Shown: positions 10,400 through 19,754 of the stretch, in pieces
Layout of the letters: every line of letters starts with the position of its first letter
How positions within the stretch are numbered: position 1 is the stretch's first letter
Assembly: GCA_020401865.1 (NCBI GenBank)
Contig: JADCAS010000004.1
Span: 310,001 to 374,000, forward strand
Direction of reading: 5' to 3'
DNA from: Phenylobacterium sp.
GTDB lineage: Bacteria > Pseudomonadota > Alphaproteobacteria > Caulobacterales > Caulobacteraceae
Length of the DNA: 64,000 nucleotides
The notes under the pieces: generated by a model
What the model saw: only the letters and a program-made list of their open reading frames with translations
Told to the model about the DNA's origin: nothing
The model's database searches: none
Translations under genes and position numbers: made by a program

Positions 10400-11834
10400 A
10401 CTGTTCCCGATATTTCTGCACGATCCGCAGGGCGACCACGTTCAGCGCCAGGGTGACGACGAAGAGGGTCAGCCCCAGGCCGAAGGCCGAGAGGGTCCGG
10501 GGACTGTCGAACTCCTGGTCACCGGTCAGCAGGGTGACGATCTGGACCGTCACGGTGGTCACCGTCTCGAGGGGATTGAGGGTCGTGCGGGCCTGCAGGC
10601 CGGCGGCCATGGTCACGATCATGGTCTCACCCACCGCCCGGGAGGCGGCCAGCAGCATGGCGGCCATGACCCCGGGCAGGGCCGCGGGCAGCACCACCTT
10701 CTTGACCGTCTCGGACCGGGTGGCGCCCATGGCCAGGCTGCCATCCCGCAGGGACTGGGGCACGGCGTTGATGATATCGTCCGACAGGGAAGAGACGAAG
10801 GGGATGAGCATGACCCCCATCACCGCGCCTGCGACCAGGGCCATCTGGTTCTGGACCTCACCCAGATAGAGACCCAGGTCGTTGAACGGGCCACCGACCA
10901 ACTGGGCGCCGATGGCGTTGAAACCCGCCCGGAACAGGGGCCCGACGGTCAGGGCGGCGAAGAAGCCGTAGACCACGGTCGGCACCCCTGCGAGCACCTC
11001 CAGAAGGGGTTTCACCAGGCCGCGGGTGCGGGGGGAGGCGTACTCCGACAGGTAGATGGCCGCGAACAGGCCCACGGGAGCGGCCACCAGCATGGCGATC
11101 AGCATGATGAGGAAGGTGCCGGCGAAGAGGGGGATGGCCCCGAAGGCGCCTTCCGACACCACCTGGTCGGCGTACATGGCGCTCTGCGGATCCCACTCCA
11201 GACCGAACAGGAAGGCGTGAAGCGGAACCGCCTGGAAGAACCGCCAGCTCTCCCAGACGAGCGAGGCCACGATCCCCACCGTCGTGAAGACCGCGGTCAC
11301 CGAACAGGCCAGCAGCAGGCCCTTGATCCACCGCTCGACCCCCTCCCGGGCCCGGAAGGCCGCCCGGATCCGGCTCAGTCCCCAGACGGCTCCGGCGAGG
11401 GCCAGGGCGGCGGCGGCCGCCAGGCTGAAGAGGTGCAGGCGGCCCTCCAGCACCTTCACCTCGGCGGCGGAGGCCTCCAGGGCCGCCTGTACCTCCGGGG
11501 CGTAGAGTGTCTCGCTTCTCGCCTGGCCCCGGGCCAGGGAGATGGCGTCATCCCGGAAGATCTGCTGCTCGGCGGCGTCCATCGCGCGCACGACCGCCGG
11601 AAGCCGCGCCTCGACGAGGGATTCCTCCACCCGGTCCCCGAAGAACCCCACCAGGAGCAGGACCAGGGCGGCGGGGGCGGCTGTCCAGACGGCGGCGTAG
11701 GCACCGTGGTGACCGGGGCGGGAGTTGATAGGCGTGCTCGATCCGCGGGCGATGACCCCCGCGCGCCGGCGCGCCGCCCAGTAGACGGCGCCCGAGAAGG
11801 CCATCAGGACCAGAAGCGCGACAAAGGTCAGCAT
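10392..11834 (-). CDS. pstC: Phosphate ABC transporter permease PstC (long form)
   Basis: Second permease of the Pst importer. Several membrane segments are evident, starting with TFVALLVLMAFSGAVYWAA, then about four more in the conserved C-terminal half, where the EAA loop reads DGSLAMGATRSETVKKVVLPAALPG. The N-terminal region of about 150 residues includes a soluble stretch of roughly 75 residues between two helices, as in the longer alphaproteobacterial PstC proteins (480 residues here against about 320 in E. coli). It is separated from phoR by about 100 bp. No pstS gene is in the window. Confidence 0.92.
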   Translation of the reverse strand: MLTFVALLVLMAFSGAVYWAARRRAGVIARGSSTPINSRPGHHGAYAAVWTAAPAALVLLLVGFFGDRVEESLVEARLPAVVRAMDAAEQQIFRDDAISLARGQARSETLYAPEVQAALEASAAEVKVLEGRLHLFSLAAAAALALAGAVWGLSRIRAAFRAREGVERWIKGLLLACSVTAVFTTVGIVASLVWESWRFFQAVPLHAFLFGLEWDPQSAMYADQVVSEGAFGAIPLFAGTFLIMLIAMLVAAPVGLFAAIYLSEYASPRTRGLVKPLLEVLAGVPTVVYGFFAALTVGPLFRAGFNAIGAQLVGGPFNDLGLYLGEVQNQMALVAGAVMGVMLIPFVSSLSDDIINAVPQSLRDGSLAMGATRSETVKKVVLPAALPGVMAAMLLAASRAVGETMIVTMAAGLQARTTLNPLETVTTVTVQIVTLLTGDQEFDSPRTLSAFGLGLTLFVVTLALNVVALRIVQKYREQYD

Positions 11835-11933
11835 CGATGGGTCACTTCCGGCTCCCTTCGGGCCTGGTGCAGGGCCGCCAGGAGCCTTCGGGGAAGGCAG
11901 GGGAGCGGACTCGCCTCGTCATGCCGTAGGTCA

Positions 11934-13349
11934 TTACTGCGACACTTCCATTACGGGGAGTCTCTCCGGCACGAGAACTGTGAAGACCGTTCCGCGGCCG
12001 GGGGCGCTCTCCACGGCCAGAACGCCCTGGTGCCGGTTGACGATGTGCTTGACGATCGAGAGCCCCAGGCCCGTCCCGGGACGCTCGCCGCTCTTCTGCC
12101 CCTCGACGCGATAGAACCGTTCCGCCAGGCGGGGCAGGTGCTCCCGGACGAGACCCGGGCCTTCGTCCTGCACCCGGATCATGGCGTATCGGGCGCCGGG
12201 GGCGTCCGGGGCCACCAGGGTCAGGCGGGCGGCGTCCTCCAGGATGGCCGTCTGGGCCGCCTCACGACCGAGGTTGGCGCGGACCGTCAGCCGGACCCGA
12301 CCCTCAGCGGGTGCGTACTTCACGGCGTTGTCGGTCAGGTTCTGGATCACCTGCACCAGCTGGTCCCGGTCGCCGCGGACCAGGACCGATCCCGGGGCCG
12401 GGAGATCGGCTTCGATCCGCACCCCCCGGCGCGCCGCCTGGGGTGCGAGGGCATCCACCACGTCTGCGGCCGCCAGCACCAGGTCGGTTTCGCTCTGGGG
12501 CGCCACGTGCTCGTTTAACTCAATCCGGCTGAGGGAGAGGAGGTCGTCAATCAGTCGGCCCATCCGGTCCGCCTGGTTCTGCATGATCCCCAGGAACCGG
12601 TCCTGGGCCTGCCGGTCGTCCCGGGCGTGTCCCTTCAGGGTCTCGATGAAGCCGGACAGGGAGGCCAGGGGCGTACGCAACTCGTGGCTGGCGTTGGCGA
12701 GGAAGTCCGCCCGGGTGCGCTCGGCCCGCCGCATGTCAGTCTCGTCGCGGAACAGGAGGACCGCGCGCCGAAGCTGGTCCTCCTCCGGGGCCAGGGGCCG
12801 AACCAGCGTCTGGAAGCTGCGCTCCTGGGAGGCGCCTGAGGTGAAGGCGCACCTGGCCTCAACGCCGCCGAACAAGGCCTCGTCGACGGCCGAGAGCACC
12901 TCGGGATCACGCAGCACCGAGACCAGAAGCATCGGCGGCGCGGAGATGCGGAACAGGCTGCAGGCCGCGGCGTTGGCCCGCTCGATCCTCAGGCTGCTCA
13001 GGTCGTCGGGTTCCCGGGCGGAGACGACAAGGAGGGGATCGGGAGCCGCGTCCAGGAGGGCGGTGAAGCGGGCCTCGACCCGCTCGACCGCTTCGCGCAC
13101 CCTCTGTTCCGTCGCCTCTGTGGAAGGGCGGACTCCGGAGGGACGGAGCCGCCGCGCCGCGATCGCCGCCGCCGCCGCCCCGGCGAGGAGAAGGGCGGCG
13201 ATCTCTATCGCCCCCCGGCCGGCCCAGGCCCACACGCCCGCGACAGCCATCACGGCCGAGGCGACGCCAAGGGCGAGGGCGGCGCCGGCAAGCTCCGTGC
13301 GGGTTTCAGGCTGAGGCAAGTCGGGTTCCCACTCGGGCGAGGCGACCAT
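11934..13349 (-). CDS. phoR: Phosphate regulon sensor histidine kinase PhoR
   Basis: Membrane sensor kinase that phosphorylates PhoB. Two N-terminal membrane helices cover about residues 20-65 (AGAALALGVASAVMAVAGVW, then EIAALLLAGAAAAAIAA). A PAS-like region spans about 100-200. The H box FLANASHELRTPLASL is near residue 240, the N box QNLTDNAVKYA near 345, then DEGPG, ERFYRV and GTGLGLSIVKHIV. The ATG at 13349 gives 471 residues; an open frame reaching 13448 runs over the Pho box. That box ends only about 10 bp before this ATG, so the true start could be downstream, for example TTG at 13319. It is the first gene of the phoR-pstCAB-phoU-phoB operon. Confidence 0.92.
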   Translation of the reverse strand: MVASPEWEPDLPQPETRTELAGAALALGVASAVMAVAGVWAWAGRGAIEIAALLLAGAAAAAIAARRLRPSGVRPSTEATEQRVREAVERVEARFTALLDAAPDPLLVVSAREPDDLSSLRIERANAAACSLFRISAPPMLLVSVLRDPEVLSAVDEALFGGVEARCAFTSGASQERSFQTLVRPLAPEEDQLRRAVLLFRDETDMRRAERTRADFLANASHELRTPLASLSGFIETLKGHARDDRQAQDRFLGIMQNQADRMGRLIDDLLSLSRIELNEHVAPQSETDLVLAAADVVDALAPQAARRGVRIEADLPAPGSVLVRGDRDQLVQVIQNLTDNAVKYAPAEGRVRLTVRANLGREAAQTAILEDAARLTLVAPDAPGARYAMIRVQDEGPGLVREHLPRLAERFYRVEGQKSGERPGTGLGLSIVKHIVNRHQGVLAVESAPGRGTVFTVLVPERLPVMEVSQ

Positions 13350-13359
13350 GAGGCGTGCT

Positions 13360-13392
13360 GAATATGACGCTTGAGTGACAGTTCGATGACAG
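13360..13392 (-). promoter_or_regulatory. Pho box (PhoB-binding site) upstream of phoR
   Basis: On the minus strand the sequence CTGTCAT-CGAA-CTGTCA is an excellent match to the PHO box: two CTGTCA heptamer starts spaced exactly 11 bp (13392-13386 and 13381-13375). A third, weaker 11-bp repeat beginning GCGTCAT follows at 13370. This predicts PhoB autoregulation of the whole phoR-pst-phoB operon. The orientation points toward phoR, not the divergent TPR gene. Confidence 0.85.
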
Positions 13393-13529
13393 GGGCGGGA
13401 TATCCACCGGTCTCGCCGTTGGGACGGCGCCGGTGCGGCTTCAATCACCCTGGCGATTGTCCCGACGATCGCCAGGCCCTAGATTGCGCCTCCGCCGTTC
13501 GCGTCGGTGATGATCTCCCCGGAGCCCCT

Positions 13530-15818
13530 ATGTCCCTCAATCGATTCGCCGAAGCCGAAGCCGCGTTCCAGGCCGGACGGCGCGACGAGGGCAAGCGCCT
13601 GACGGCCGAGCAGCTGGAGGCGGACCCGGACGCCCCGGCCGGGGTCTACCGCAACCTGGGCGCCATCCTGATCCGCGACCGCGATTACGCCCTGGCCGAG
13701 ACCGTGGGACGGCGCGCAGTGGAGCGACATCCCCGCGATCCGGAGCTCTGGAACATCCTCGGCGTCGCCCTGCGCCGGCTCAAGCGATACCCCGAGGCGG
13801 TGGACGCCCTCGAGAAGGCCTTGAGGCTGAACCCCCGCAGCGACTCCATCCAGCAGAACCTCGGGAACGTCTTCAACGACGCCCGGGATCCCCGCGCCAT
13901 CAAGGTCTTCTCGCAGCTCGTCCGGGCGGCGCCCTCCAACGCCGAGCTCCAGCGGCAGCTGGGGCGCGCCCACTGGTTCGCGAAGGATTTCGACAAGGCC
14001 CTCCAGCGCCTCAACCTCGCCACCCGGATGAAGGCCGACATGGTCGACGCCTGGCTGGACCTGTCCGCGGTCAACTCCGACTCCCGCGGCCCCGTCGAGG
14101 GCCTCGAGGCCCTGGACCGGGGGCTCAAGGCGTGCCCAGGCGACGCCCGGCTTCAGGAGGCCCGGCTCTCCATGCTGCGCCGTTCGGGGCGTATGCGCGA
14201 GGCCGAGCAGCAGATGCTGGACATGCTGAAGGTCACCCCAGACGCCGCCTGGCTTCACTTCCAGCTGGGCGGGGCCCTGACCGACTACGACCGGCCCCGG
14301 GCCAACGAACACTTCCGCCGGGCCATCGAGCTCGCCCCAGAGAATGTCGATTACCGGATCACCTACGCCGAGAGCCTGGGGCGCGACCGGACCGGCGACG
14401 AGGGCGGCAATCTTGAGGCCGCCTATCGCACCATGGTGGAGGTTCTGGACCAGGCCGAACTGACCCCCGGCAACCTGAAGGTCATCTACGAGCTGCTGGT
14501 CCGCGTCGCCGACTATGACCGGCTGGAGGCCCTCGGCAGTTTCTCCAAGGTCGGCCGCACCTGGGCCGATGCTGGCCGGCACACGGCGTTGATGGCTCAC
14601 CTGGCGCGCGTCCGCACGGCGGAGGACCGGCTGGAACTGGTCGAACAGCACCGCATCTGGGGTCGGCTGGCCGACGCCGCCGCCGCCCGGCGACCCATCA
14701 CCCACCCGGCGCCGCGCCCGCCCGGCGGCAAGATCCGGGTGGGCTACATGTCCTCGGACCTGCGCGGGCATCCGGTGGCCTACTTCGCCATCCCTCTCTT
14801 CGAGCACTACGACCGCAGCCGGTTCGAGGTCTTCTGCTACTCCTGGTACCAGGGCGAGGAGGACCCCACCCAGAAGCAGATCACCCAGTGGGTCGACGGT
14901 TTCCGCTGGCACAAGGACATCACGGACCGCGAGGCCGCCCAGCTCATCGCCGATGACAACCTCGACATGCTGTTCGAGCTGGGCGCCACAACCCACATGA
15001 ACAAGCTCTCGGTCATGTCCTACCGGCCCGCACCCCGGCAGGCCAGCTGGGTGGGCTATCCTCACTCCGCAGGTCCCGAGACCATCGACTACCTGGTCCT
15101 CGACCCCTGGATGAATCCGCCGGATCCGCGCCTGGTGATCGAAAAGCCCCTGCTATTGGCCCACACCTGGTACGCCATGGGCGAGCGCGCCTTCCGCGAG
15201 CAGCCGGCGATGGACCCCGTCGCCCCGGTGGAGCGCAACGGCTACGTCACCTTCGGCACCGCCAACAACCCCTACAAGTACACGCGCGAGACCGTTACGG
15301 CCTGGGCGCGGGCTGTCGCGGGCACGCCGGGCTCGAAGTTCATGTTCGTACGGCCGGAAGGGACCACCCCGACTTTCACCACCAATATCCGGGCGGTCTT
15401 CGCAAGCCAGGGCGTGTCCGCCGACCGCGTCATCTTCGAGACCGTGCGCGGCCGCCACCTGCCCTTCTACAACCAGATGGACATCTCGCTGGACACCTTC
15501 CCACAGACCGGCGGCACCACCACCTGCGAGTCCCTCTGGATGGGTGTTCCCGTGGTGGCCCGGGTCGGCGACGCCGTCTTCGAACGGATGAGCTATTCGA
15601 TACTGAACAACGCGGGCCTGGGCGACCTCGTCGGCAAGACCACCGACGAGTATGTCGACATCGCCATCCGACTTGCAGCCGACCCCGCCCGCATCGGCGA
15701 GCTTCGCCGCACCCTTCGCGACCGCCTCGGCGCCAGCCCCCTGCGCGACGCCCGGGGCTTCGCCACCGACTGGTACGCCATGGTCGAGCGCGCCATGGCC
15801 GATCCGGTGCGGAAGTGA
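13530..15818 (+). CDS. TPR-repeat protein with O-GlcNAc transferase-like (GT41) C-terminal domain
   Basis: About residues 1-360 are tetratricopeptide repeats (for example AEAEAAFQAGRRDEGKRL and ELWNILGVALRRLKRYPEAV), which usually bind the acceptor protein. About residues 400-750 match the SPINDLY/O-GlcNAc transferase catalytic fold: KIRVGYMSSDLRGHPVAYF, ELGATTHMNKL, QASWVGYPHSAG and DTFPQTGGTTTCESLWMGVP, the nucleotide-sugar end. The family transfers a sugar from a nucleotide donor to Ser/Thr of proteins. The ATG at 13530 has GGAG at 13521-13524; the open frame reaching 13371 overlaps the Pho box. Length is 762 residues. The targets are unknown; flagellin or the RTX surface proteins are possibilities. 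Confidence 0.88.
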   Translation: MSLNRFAEAEAAFQAGRRDEGKRLTAEQLEADPDAPAGVYRNLGAILIRDRDYALAETVGRRAVERHPRDPELWNILGVALRRLKRYPEAVDALEKALRLNPRSDSIQQNLGNVFNDARDPRAIKVFSQLVRAAPSNAELQRQLGRAHWFAKDFDKALQRLNLATRMKADMVDAWLDLSAVNSDSRGPVEGLEALDRGLKACPGDARLQEARLSMLRRSGRMREAEQQMLDMLKVTPDAAWLHFQLGGALTDYDRPRANEHFRRAIELAPENVDYRITYAESLGRDRTGDEGGNLEAAYRTMVEVLDQAELTPGNLKVIYELLVRVADYDRLEALGSFSKVGRTWADAGRHTALMAHLARVRTAEDRLELVEQHRIWGRLADAAAARRPITHPAPRPPGGKIRVGYMSSDLRGHPVAYFAIPLFEHYDRSRFEVFCYSWYQGEEDPTQKQITQWVDGFRWHKDITDREAAQLIADDNLDMLFELGATTHMNKLSVMSYRPAPRQASWVGYPHSAGPETIDYLVLDPWMNPPDPRLVIEKPLLLAHTWYAMGERAFREQPAMDPVAPVERNGYVTFGTANNPYKYTRETVTAWARAVAGTPGSKFMFVRPEGTTPTFTTNIRAVFASQGVSADRVIFETVRGRHLPFYNQMDISLDTFPQTGGTTTCESLWMGVPVVARVGDAVFERMSYSILNNAGLGDLVGKTTDEYVDIAIRLAADPARIGELRRTLRDRLGASPLRDARGFATDWYAMVERAMADPVRK

Positions 15819-15834
15819 GCGCAGGGCAGATGCC

Positions 15835-17037
15835 TTGAACCCGCACGTCGGAATCGCCTGGCAGATCGGATCGACCTTCGGTTGGGGCGTCTACGGGACC
15901 CAGCTCGCCCTCGGACTGACCCGGCGCGGGCGCCTCCCGACCCTGCTGGAGTCGCCGGGCCCTCTGACCCTGGACGCCCTCGAGGCCGTCCGCCTTAAAC
16001 CGGCCATGGACTTCCGCCCGCGCCTTATCGAACTGATCCAGAAACAGGGCGAGGGACCCATCGTCTGCCAGTTTCCAGTCCTGCACGCCCGCGGAAACAA
16101 TGCCGAGCTTCAGTTCGGCCGGCTTTCGCCCCGCACCCGGGGAACCGCCAACCACGCCTGCATCTTCTTCGAGCGGACAACCTTTTCGCCAGACGCTATC
16201 TCCCAGCTCAATGGGTTCGATAGCGTCATTGCGGGGTCCGCCTGGAACGGCGCCTATCTTCGGGGCCTCGGGGTCTGCAACGTCGTCGACATCGTGCAGG
16301 GCGTCGACGCCTCCCGCTTCTTCCCGGCGCCCCGAAGGGGGCTTCTGGGCGACCGCTTCGCCATCTACTCCGGCGGAAAGATCGAGTATCGCAAGGGCCA
16401 GGACCTTGTCGCCGCCGCCTTCCGCGCCTTCCGCCAGCGGCATGACGACGCCGTCCTCGTGACCTCTTGGCACAACGCGTGGCCCCGGGCAGAGGGCGTG
16501 CGCCAGATCATGGCCTCCCGGGTGTTCGACGGCTCTGAATTGCTGGACGGCGAGGGCCGGATCGACGTGCTCCGCTGGCTCTCCCTCAATGGCGTCCCGG
16601 GCGGGAGCGTCATCGCCCTGCCCGAGATTCCCAACGCCCTCCTGCCGCCGGTCATCCGCGAGTGCGATGTCGCGATCTTCCCCAACCGCTGTGAGGGCGG
16701 CACCAATTTGGTGGCTATGGAGACCCTGGCCCTTGGGGTACCGTCCCTACTCTCGGCCAACACCGGGCACATGGACCTGCTGGACCGGCAGATCGGCTTC
16801 GCCCTCGGCGACCAGTCTGCCGTCCCCGAGGCCGCTTCCAACCCCGACTACGATGTCTGGGGCGAGAGCTCGGTGGAGGAAATCATCGAGCGACTCGAAG
16901 CAGTGTATCAGAAACGGGACGCCTTCCGGGAAGTCGCCCGCGCCCACGCCCGGCTGATGGAGGATCTATCCTGGACCCGGCAGATCGACCGGCTCATGGA
17001 CCATCTCGACATCGCACCCCTCAAGCCGGGCCATTGA
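15835..17037 (+). CDS. Glycosyltransferase family 4-like protein
   Basis: A GT-B fold glycosyltransferase of about 400 residues. The N-terminus HVGIAWQIGSTFGWGVYG has the glycine-rich donor loop, the middle has VQGVDASRFFPAP and YSGGKIEYRKGQDLVAAAF, and the C-terminal EGGTNLVAMETLALGVPSLLS is the GT4 nucleotide-sugar motif with its E-x7-E pair. No ATG or GTG is well placed; I chose TTG at 15835, which is followed by the conserved start of the domain and preceded by CAGGGCAG. It begins 16 bp after the TPR/GT41 gene, so they form an operon. Its last 17 bases overlap the convergent reductase gene. Donor and acceptor are not known. Confidence 0.8.
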   Translation: MNPHVGIAWQIGSTFGWGVYGTQLALGLTRRGRLPTLLESPGPLTLDALEAVRLKPAMDFRPRLIELIQKQGEGPIVCQFPVLHARGNNAELQFGRLSPRTRGTANHACIFFERTTFSPDAISQLNGFDSVIAGSAWNGAYLRGLGVCNVVDIVQGVDASRFFPAPRRGLLGDRFAIYSGGKIEYRKGQDLVAAAFRAFRQRHDDAVLVTSWHNAWPRAEGVRQIMASRVFDGSELLDGEGRIDVLRWLSLNGVPGGSVIALPEIPNALLPPVIRECDVAIFPNRCEGGTNLVAMETLALGVPSLLSANTGHMDLLDRQIGFALGDQSAVPEAASNPDYDVWGESSVEEIIERLEAVYQKRDAFREVARAHARLMEDLSWTRQIDRLMDHLDIAPLKPGH

Positions 17038-17980
17038 ACCGCCCCTCAGCCGCCAGCCGGGCATAATAGTCCGTATACGCGTCGAAGAAGGCCTCGCCCC
17101 TCCAGCCGGACGGCAGGCAGGGTTCATCATTCACCCGCACCCGCGGCTCGGGGAAGTCGACCTGGTTATTCAGGACAAGGTCACAGGCCAGGCCGAGGCG
17201 CGGGCCCGCCTCCGCAGCCAGGCGCTTGGCGAAGTCGCCCTGGGTCCCCACCAGGCCCGAGGGGCGCGCGTCCAGCTTCACGGGCCTGTCAGATTCCAGC
17301 AACCGCCCCGCCAGCCGGACGTAGGCGTCGGCGAGGTGAGGGACCGGCTGGTTGTCGCGGACATAGGCCGGGGTCAGCACCCTCCCGGGTTCGCCCCGGA
17401 ACCAGGCCTGGAAGAGAGACCAGCCCATTCGCCCTTCTTCCAGCACGCCGAAGGGATTGGCGATGACGAACCGGCCGAAGGACAAGCCCGCCTCTTCCGC
17501 GAACCCCGCGAGGGCCCGGCCGGTCAGACCCTTGGAGAGGCCATAGGGGCTCACCGCCGGAGCGTCCGGGCCCTCTCCGCCCTCGCCGGGTTCGAAGACC
17601 GTGGCGGTGGAAATGAGGACCCGGCAGCCGCCGTCCGCCGCCGCCCGCACGGCCGGTCCGGCGCCCGCCAGGTTCCGCGCGACGCCGGCCGCGACGTCGT
17701 AGTCGGGCGAGCGATAGCCGGGGATGTCGGCCCCGTGGTGGGCGAAGAGGTCGAAGCCGCCGGTGCGGGCAAGGTCGCGGAAACGGTCGCTGTCCAGGGG
17801 CGCTTCGAAGACCCGCGCGGCGCTGGCGGACAGCCGGGCGACCCGCTCGCCACGCAGACCGGGATAGCCGTCCGCTTGCCGCGTGAGGGGAGCCACCACC
17901 TCATGGCCGGCCGCGGCCAGGGCCTCTGCGATCCACAGGCCGGTGAAGGAGCTGGCGCCGGTCAGGAGGATCCGGGCCAT
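17021..17980 (-). CDS. NAD(P)-dependent epimerase/dehydratase, probable 4-ketosugar reductase
   Basis: Extended short-chain dehydrogenase of 319 residues. The Rossmann motif TGASSFTG is at residues 7-14, the catalytic STATVF region near 115, and YGLSK (Tyr-x3-Lys) near 145. As the last gene of the rfbF-rfbG-methyltransferase-epimerase operon it probably reduces the 4-keto group of the modified CDP-hexose, giving the final nucleotide sugar (inference from position and family). The ATG at 17980 is favoured because the Rossmann motif starts at once (MARILLTGAS); the preceding gene's stop lies within three bases. Confidence 0.83.
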   Translation of the reverse strand: MARILLTGASSFTGLWIAEALAAAGHEVVAPLTRQADGYPGLRGERVARLSASAARVFEAPLDSDRFRDLARTGGFDLFAHHGADIPGYRSPDYDVAAGVARNLAGAGPAVRAAADGGCRVLISTATVFEPGEGGEGPDAPAVSPYGLSKGLTGRALAGFAEEAGLSFGRFVIANPFGVLEEGRMGWSLFQAWFRGEPGRVLTPAYVRDNQPVPHLADAYVRLAGRLLESDRPVKLDARPSGLVGTQGDFAKRLAAEAGPRLGLACDLVLNNQVDFPEPRVRVNDEPCLPSGWRGEAFFDAYTDYYARLAAEGRFNGPA

Positions 17981-17982
17981 GG

Positions 17983-18516
17983 TCAGGCGGGGCTGAAGTC
18001 CGGCCAGGCGGCGTCGCGGTCCGACATCACCCGGGGCTCGGCCGGCCAGGCGATGCCGAAGGCCGGATCGTTCCACCGTACGCCATCGCCCTTCCCGGGT
18101 TCGAAGAAGCGGTCGATCTCATAGTGGACGTCGGTGTCGGCCTCCAGGGTCAGGAAGCCGTGCGCAAGGCCCCGGTCGATCAGGAGGGCCCGCCCCGTTT
18201 CGGCGCTCAGCTCCACCCCGGTCCACTGGCGGAAGGTCGGGCTCTTCGGCCTCAGATCGACGACGACGTCGAAGATCCGCCCCCGCGTCACGCGCACCAG
18301 CTTGCCCTCATCGAAGGGCGCCGGCTGAAAGTGCATGCCCCTCAGGGTGAAGGCCGCCCTGTTCCGCGACAGACTGGTCTGGGCGGGCGAGAAGGGATGG
18401 CCGGCGGCGGCGAAGGCCCGCGGGCAGAACAGCCTGGCGAAACCGCCCCGCTCGTCCTCGATGGGATCGATATCCACCACCACGGCGCCGACGATTGGGG
18501 TGGGCGTGAAGCGCAT
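17983..18516 (-). CDS. rfbC: dTDP-4-dehydrorhamnose 3,5-epimerase (RmlC/RfbC) family protein
   Basis: Cupin-fold sugar epimerase of 177 residues. RGMHFQ near residue 60 carries the catalytic His, and HGFLTLEADTDVHYEID near 120 has the conserved HGF and the catalytic Tyr. In this operon it likely epimerises C5 (or C3 and C5) of a CDP-4-keto-6-deoxyhexose rather than the dTDP sugar, because only CDP-sugar genes surround it. The ATG at 18516 overlaps the stop of the methyltransferase (ATGA), so the two are coupled. Assigning the exact substrate would need biochemistry. Confidence 0.88.
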   Translation of the reverse strand: MRFTPTPIVGAVVVDIDPIEDERGGFARLFCPRAFAAAGHPFSPAQTSLSRNRAAFTLRGMHFQPAPFDEGKLVRVTRGRIFDVVVDLRPKSPTFRQWTGVELSAETGRALLIDRGLAHGFLTLEADTDVHYEIDRFFEPGKGDGVRWNDPAFGIAWPAEPRVMSDRDAAWPDFSPA

Positions 18517-19754
18517 CAGTCCCAGATCCGGGGCTCGGGCGAGGCGGTGACGAAGCGGCCGCCCCAATCGCGGATCCGCGCGGTCTGGGACATGATCTCC
18601 TCGCGCAGGTTCCAGGGCAGGATCAGCAGGTCGTCCGGCCGTACGACGCCGATCTGGTCCGGCGCCAGGATGGGGATGTGGCTCCCGGGCAGGAACCGGC
18701 CCTGCTTGTGCGGGTTGGCGTCGAAGCAGGCGACGATGTCATCCGTACCCACGCCGGCGTAGTTCAGGAAGGTGTTGCCCTTTGCCGCTGCGCCATAGGC
18801 CGCCACCTTCCGGCCCGCTGACCTGGCCTGCGCGAGGTAGTCCAGGAAGGCCGAACGCACGGCCTCGACCCGCGCCGTGAAGCCGCCGTAGGTCTCCAGC
18901 CGGTCCAGCCCCGCCGCCGCCTCCCGGGCGCGCAGGGCCATCAGGGCCTCGGTCTCGGCGTGGGAGGCGTCCGCCCGGCAGCAGAACAGCCGGAGCGATC
19001 CGCCATGGGTGGGCAGGAGCGCCACGTCGAAGGCCCGCAGGCCCTTGGCCTGCAGCACGGTCTCCACCGCCAGCAGGGACAGGTAGGAAAAGTGTTCGTG
19101 ATAGATGGTGTCGAACTGCACCTGCTCGATCAGGTTCAACAGGTGCGGGAACTCGAAGGTCAGCACCCCCTGCGGCTTGAGCACATGCCGGAAGCCGCCG
19201 ACGAAGTCGCCGATGTCGGGCACGTGGGCCAGGACGTTGTTGGCGGCCATCAGGTCGGCGGTCAGGCCCCGGGTCGCCAGGTCCTTTCCCGTCGCCTCGT
19301 GGAAGAAGACCACCTCTGTGGGCACGCCCCGGTCTCGGGCCGCCGCCGCCGTGTTGGCCGTGGGCTCGATCCCCAGCACCGGCACGCCCATGTCGACGAA
19401 GTGCTGCAGGAGGTAGCCGTCATTGCTGGCCACCTCGATGACCCGAGAGTCCGGTCCCAGGCTGAACCGCCGCGCCATGGCCTCGGCGTAGGCCTTGGCG
19501 TGGGCCACCCAGCTGTCCGAGTAGGAGGAGAAATAGGCGTAGCCGTCGTCGAAAATCTCGCCTGCCGGGACGGGATCATCCGCCTGGACGAGGAAGCAGG
19601 ACCCGCACACCCGGGTGTGCAGCGGATAGGTCTTCTCCGTCCCCGCCGCCAGCTGCTCGGGCGTCAGATAGGCGTTGGCCAGGGGCTGAAGGCCCAGGTC
19701 CAGGAAGTCCTGGGTCAAGGGCGCGCGGCAGAATCGGCAGGTGGGGGCGGTCAT
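18516..19754 (-). CDS. Sugar C-methyltransferase (SAM-dependent, zinc-motif type)
   Basis: A 412-residue protein with the three-part layout of nucleotide-sugar C-methyltransferases. The N-terminal zinc-binding region has CRFC at residues 6-9 and CGSC near residue 50. The SAM-binding domain follows with VIEVASNDGYLLQHF near 105. The C-terminal domain has YGAAAKGNTFLNY near 325 and ends with a second Rossmann-like part. This family methylates the carbon next to the keto group (C3) of 4-keto-6-deoxysugars. It sits right after the CDP-glucose dehydratase gene that supplies such a ketosugar, and overlaps that gene's end by four bases. The product is inferred to be a 3-C-methyl-6-deoxyhexose precursor. 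Confidence 0.88.
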   Translation of the reverse strand: MTAPTCRFCRAPLTQDFLDLGLQPLANAYLTPEQLAAGTEKTYPLHTRVCGSCFLVQADDPVPAGEIFDDGYAYFSSYSDSWVAHAKAYAEAMARRFSLGPDSRVIEVASNDGYLLQHFVDMGVPVLGIEPTANTAAAARDRGVPTEVVFFHEATGKDLATRGLTADLMAANNVLAHVPDIGDFVGGFRHVLKPQGVLTFEFPHLLNLIEQVQFDTIYHEHFSYLSLLAVETVLQAKGLRAFDVALLPTHGGSLRLFCCRADASHAETEALMALRAREAAAGLDRLETYGGFTARVEAVRSAFLDYLAQARSAGRKVAAYGAAAKGNTFLNYAGVGTDDIVACFDANPHKQGRFLPGSHIPILAPDQIGVVRPDDLLILPWNLREEIMSQTARIRDWGGRFVTASPEPRIWD

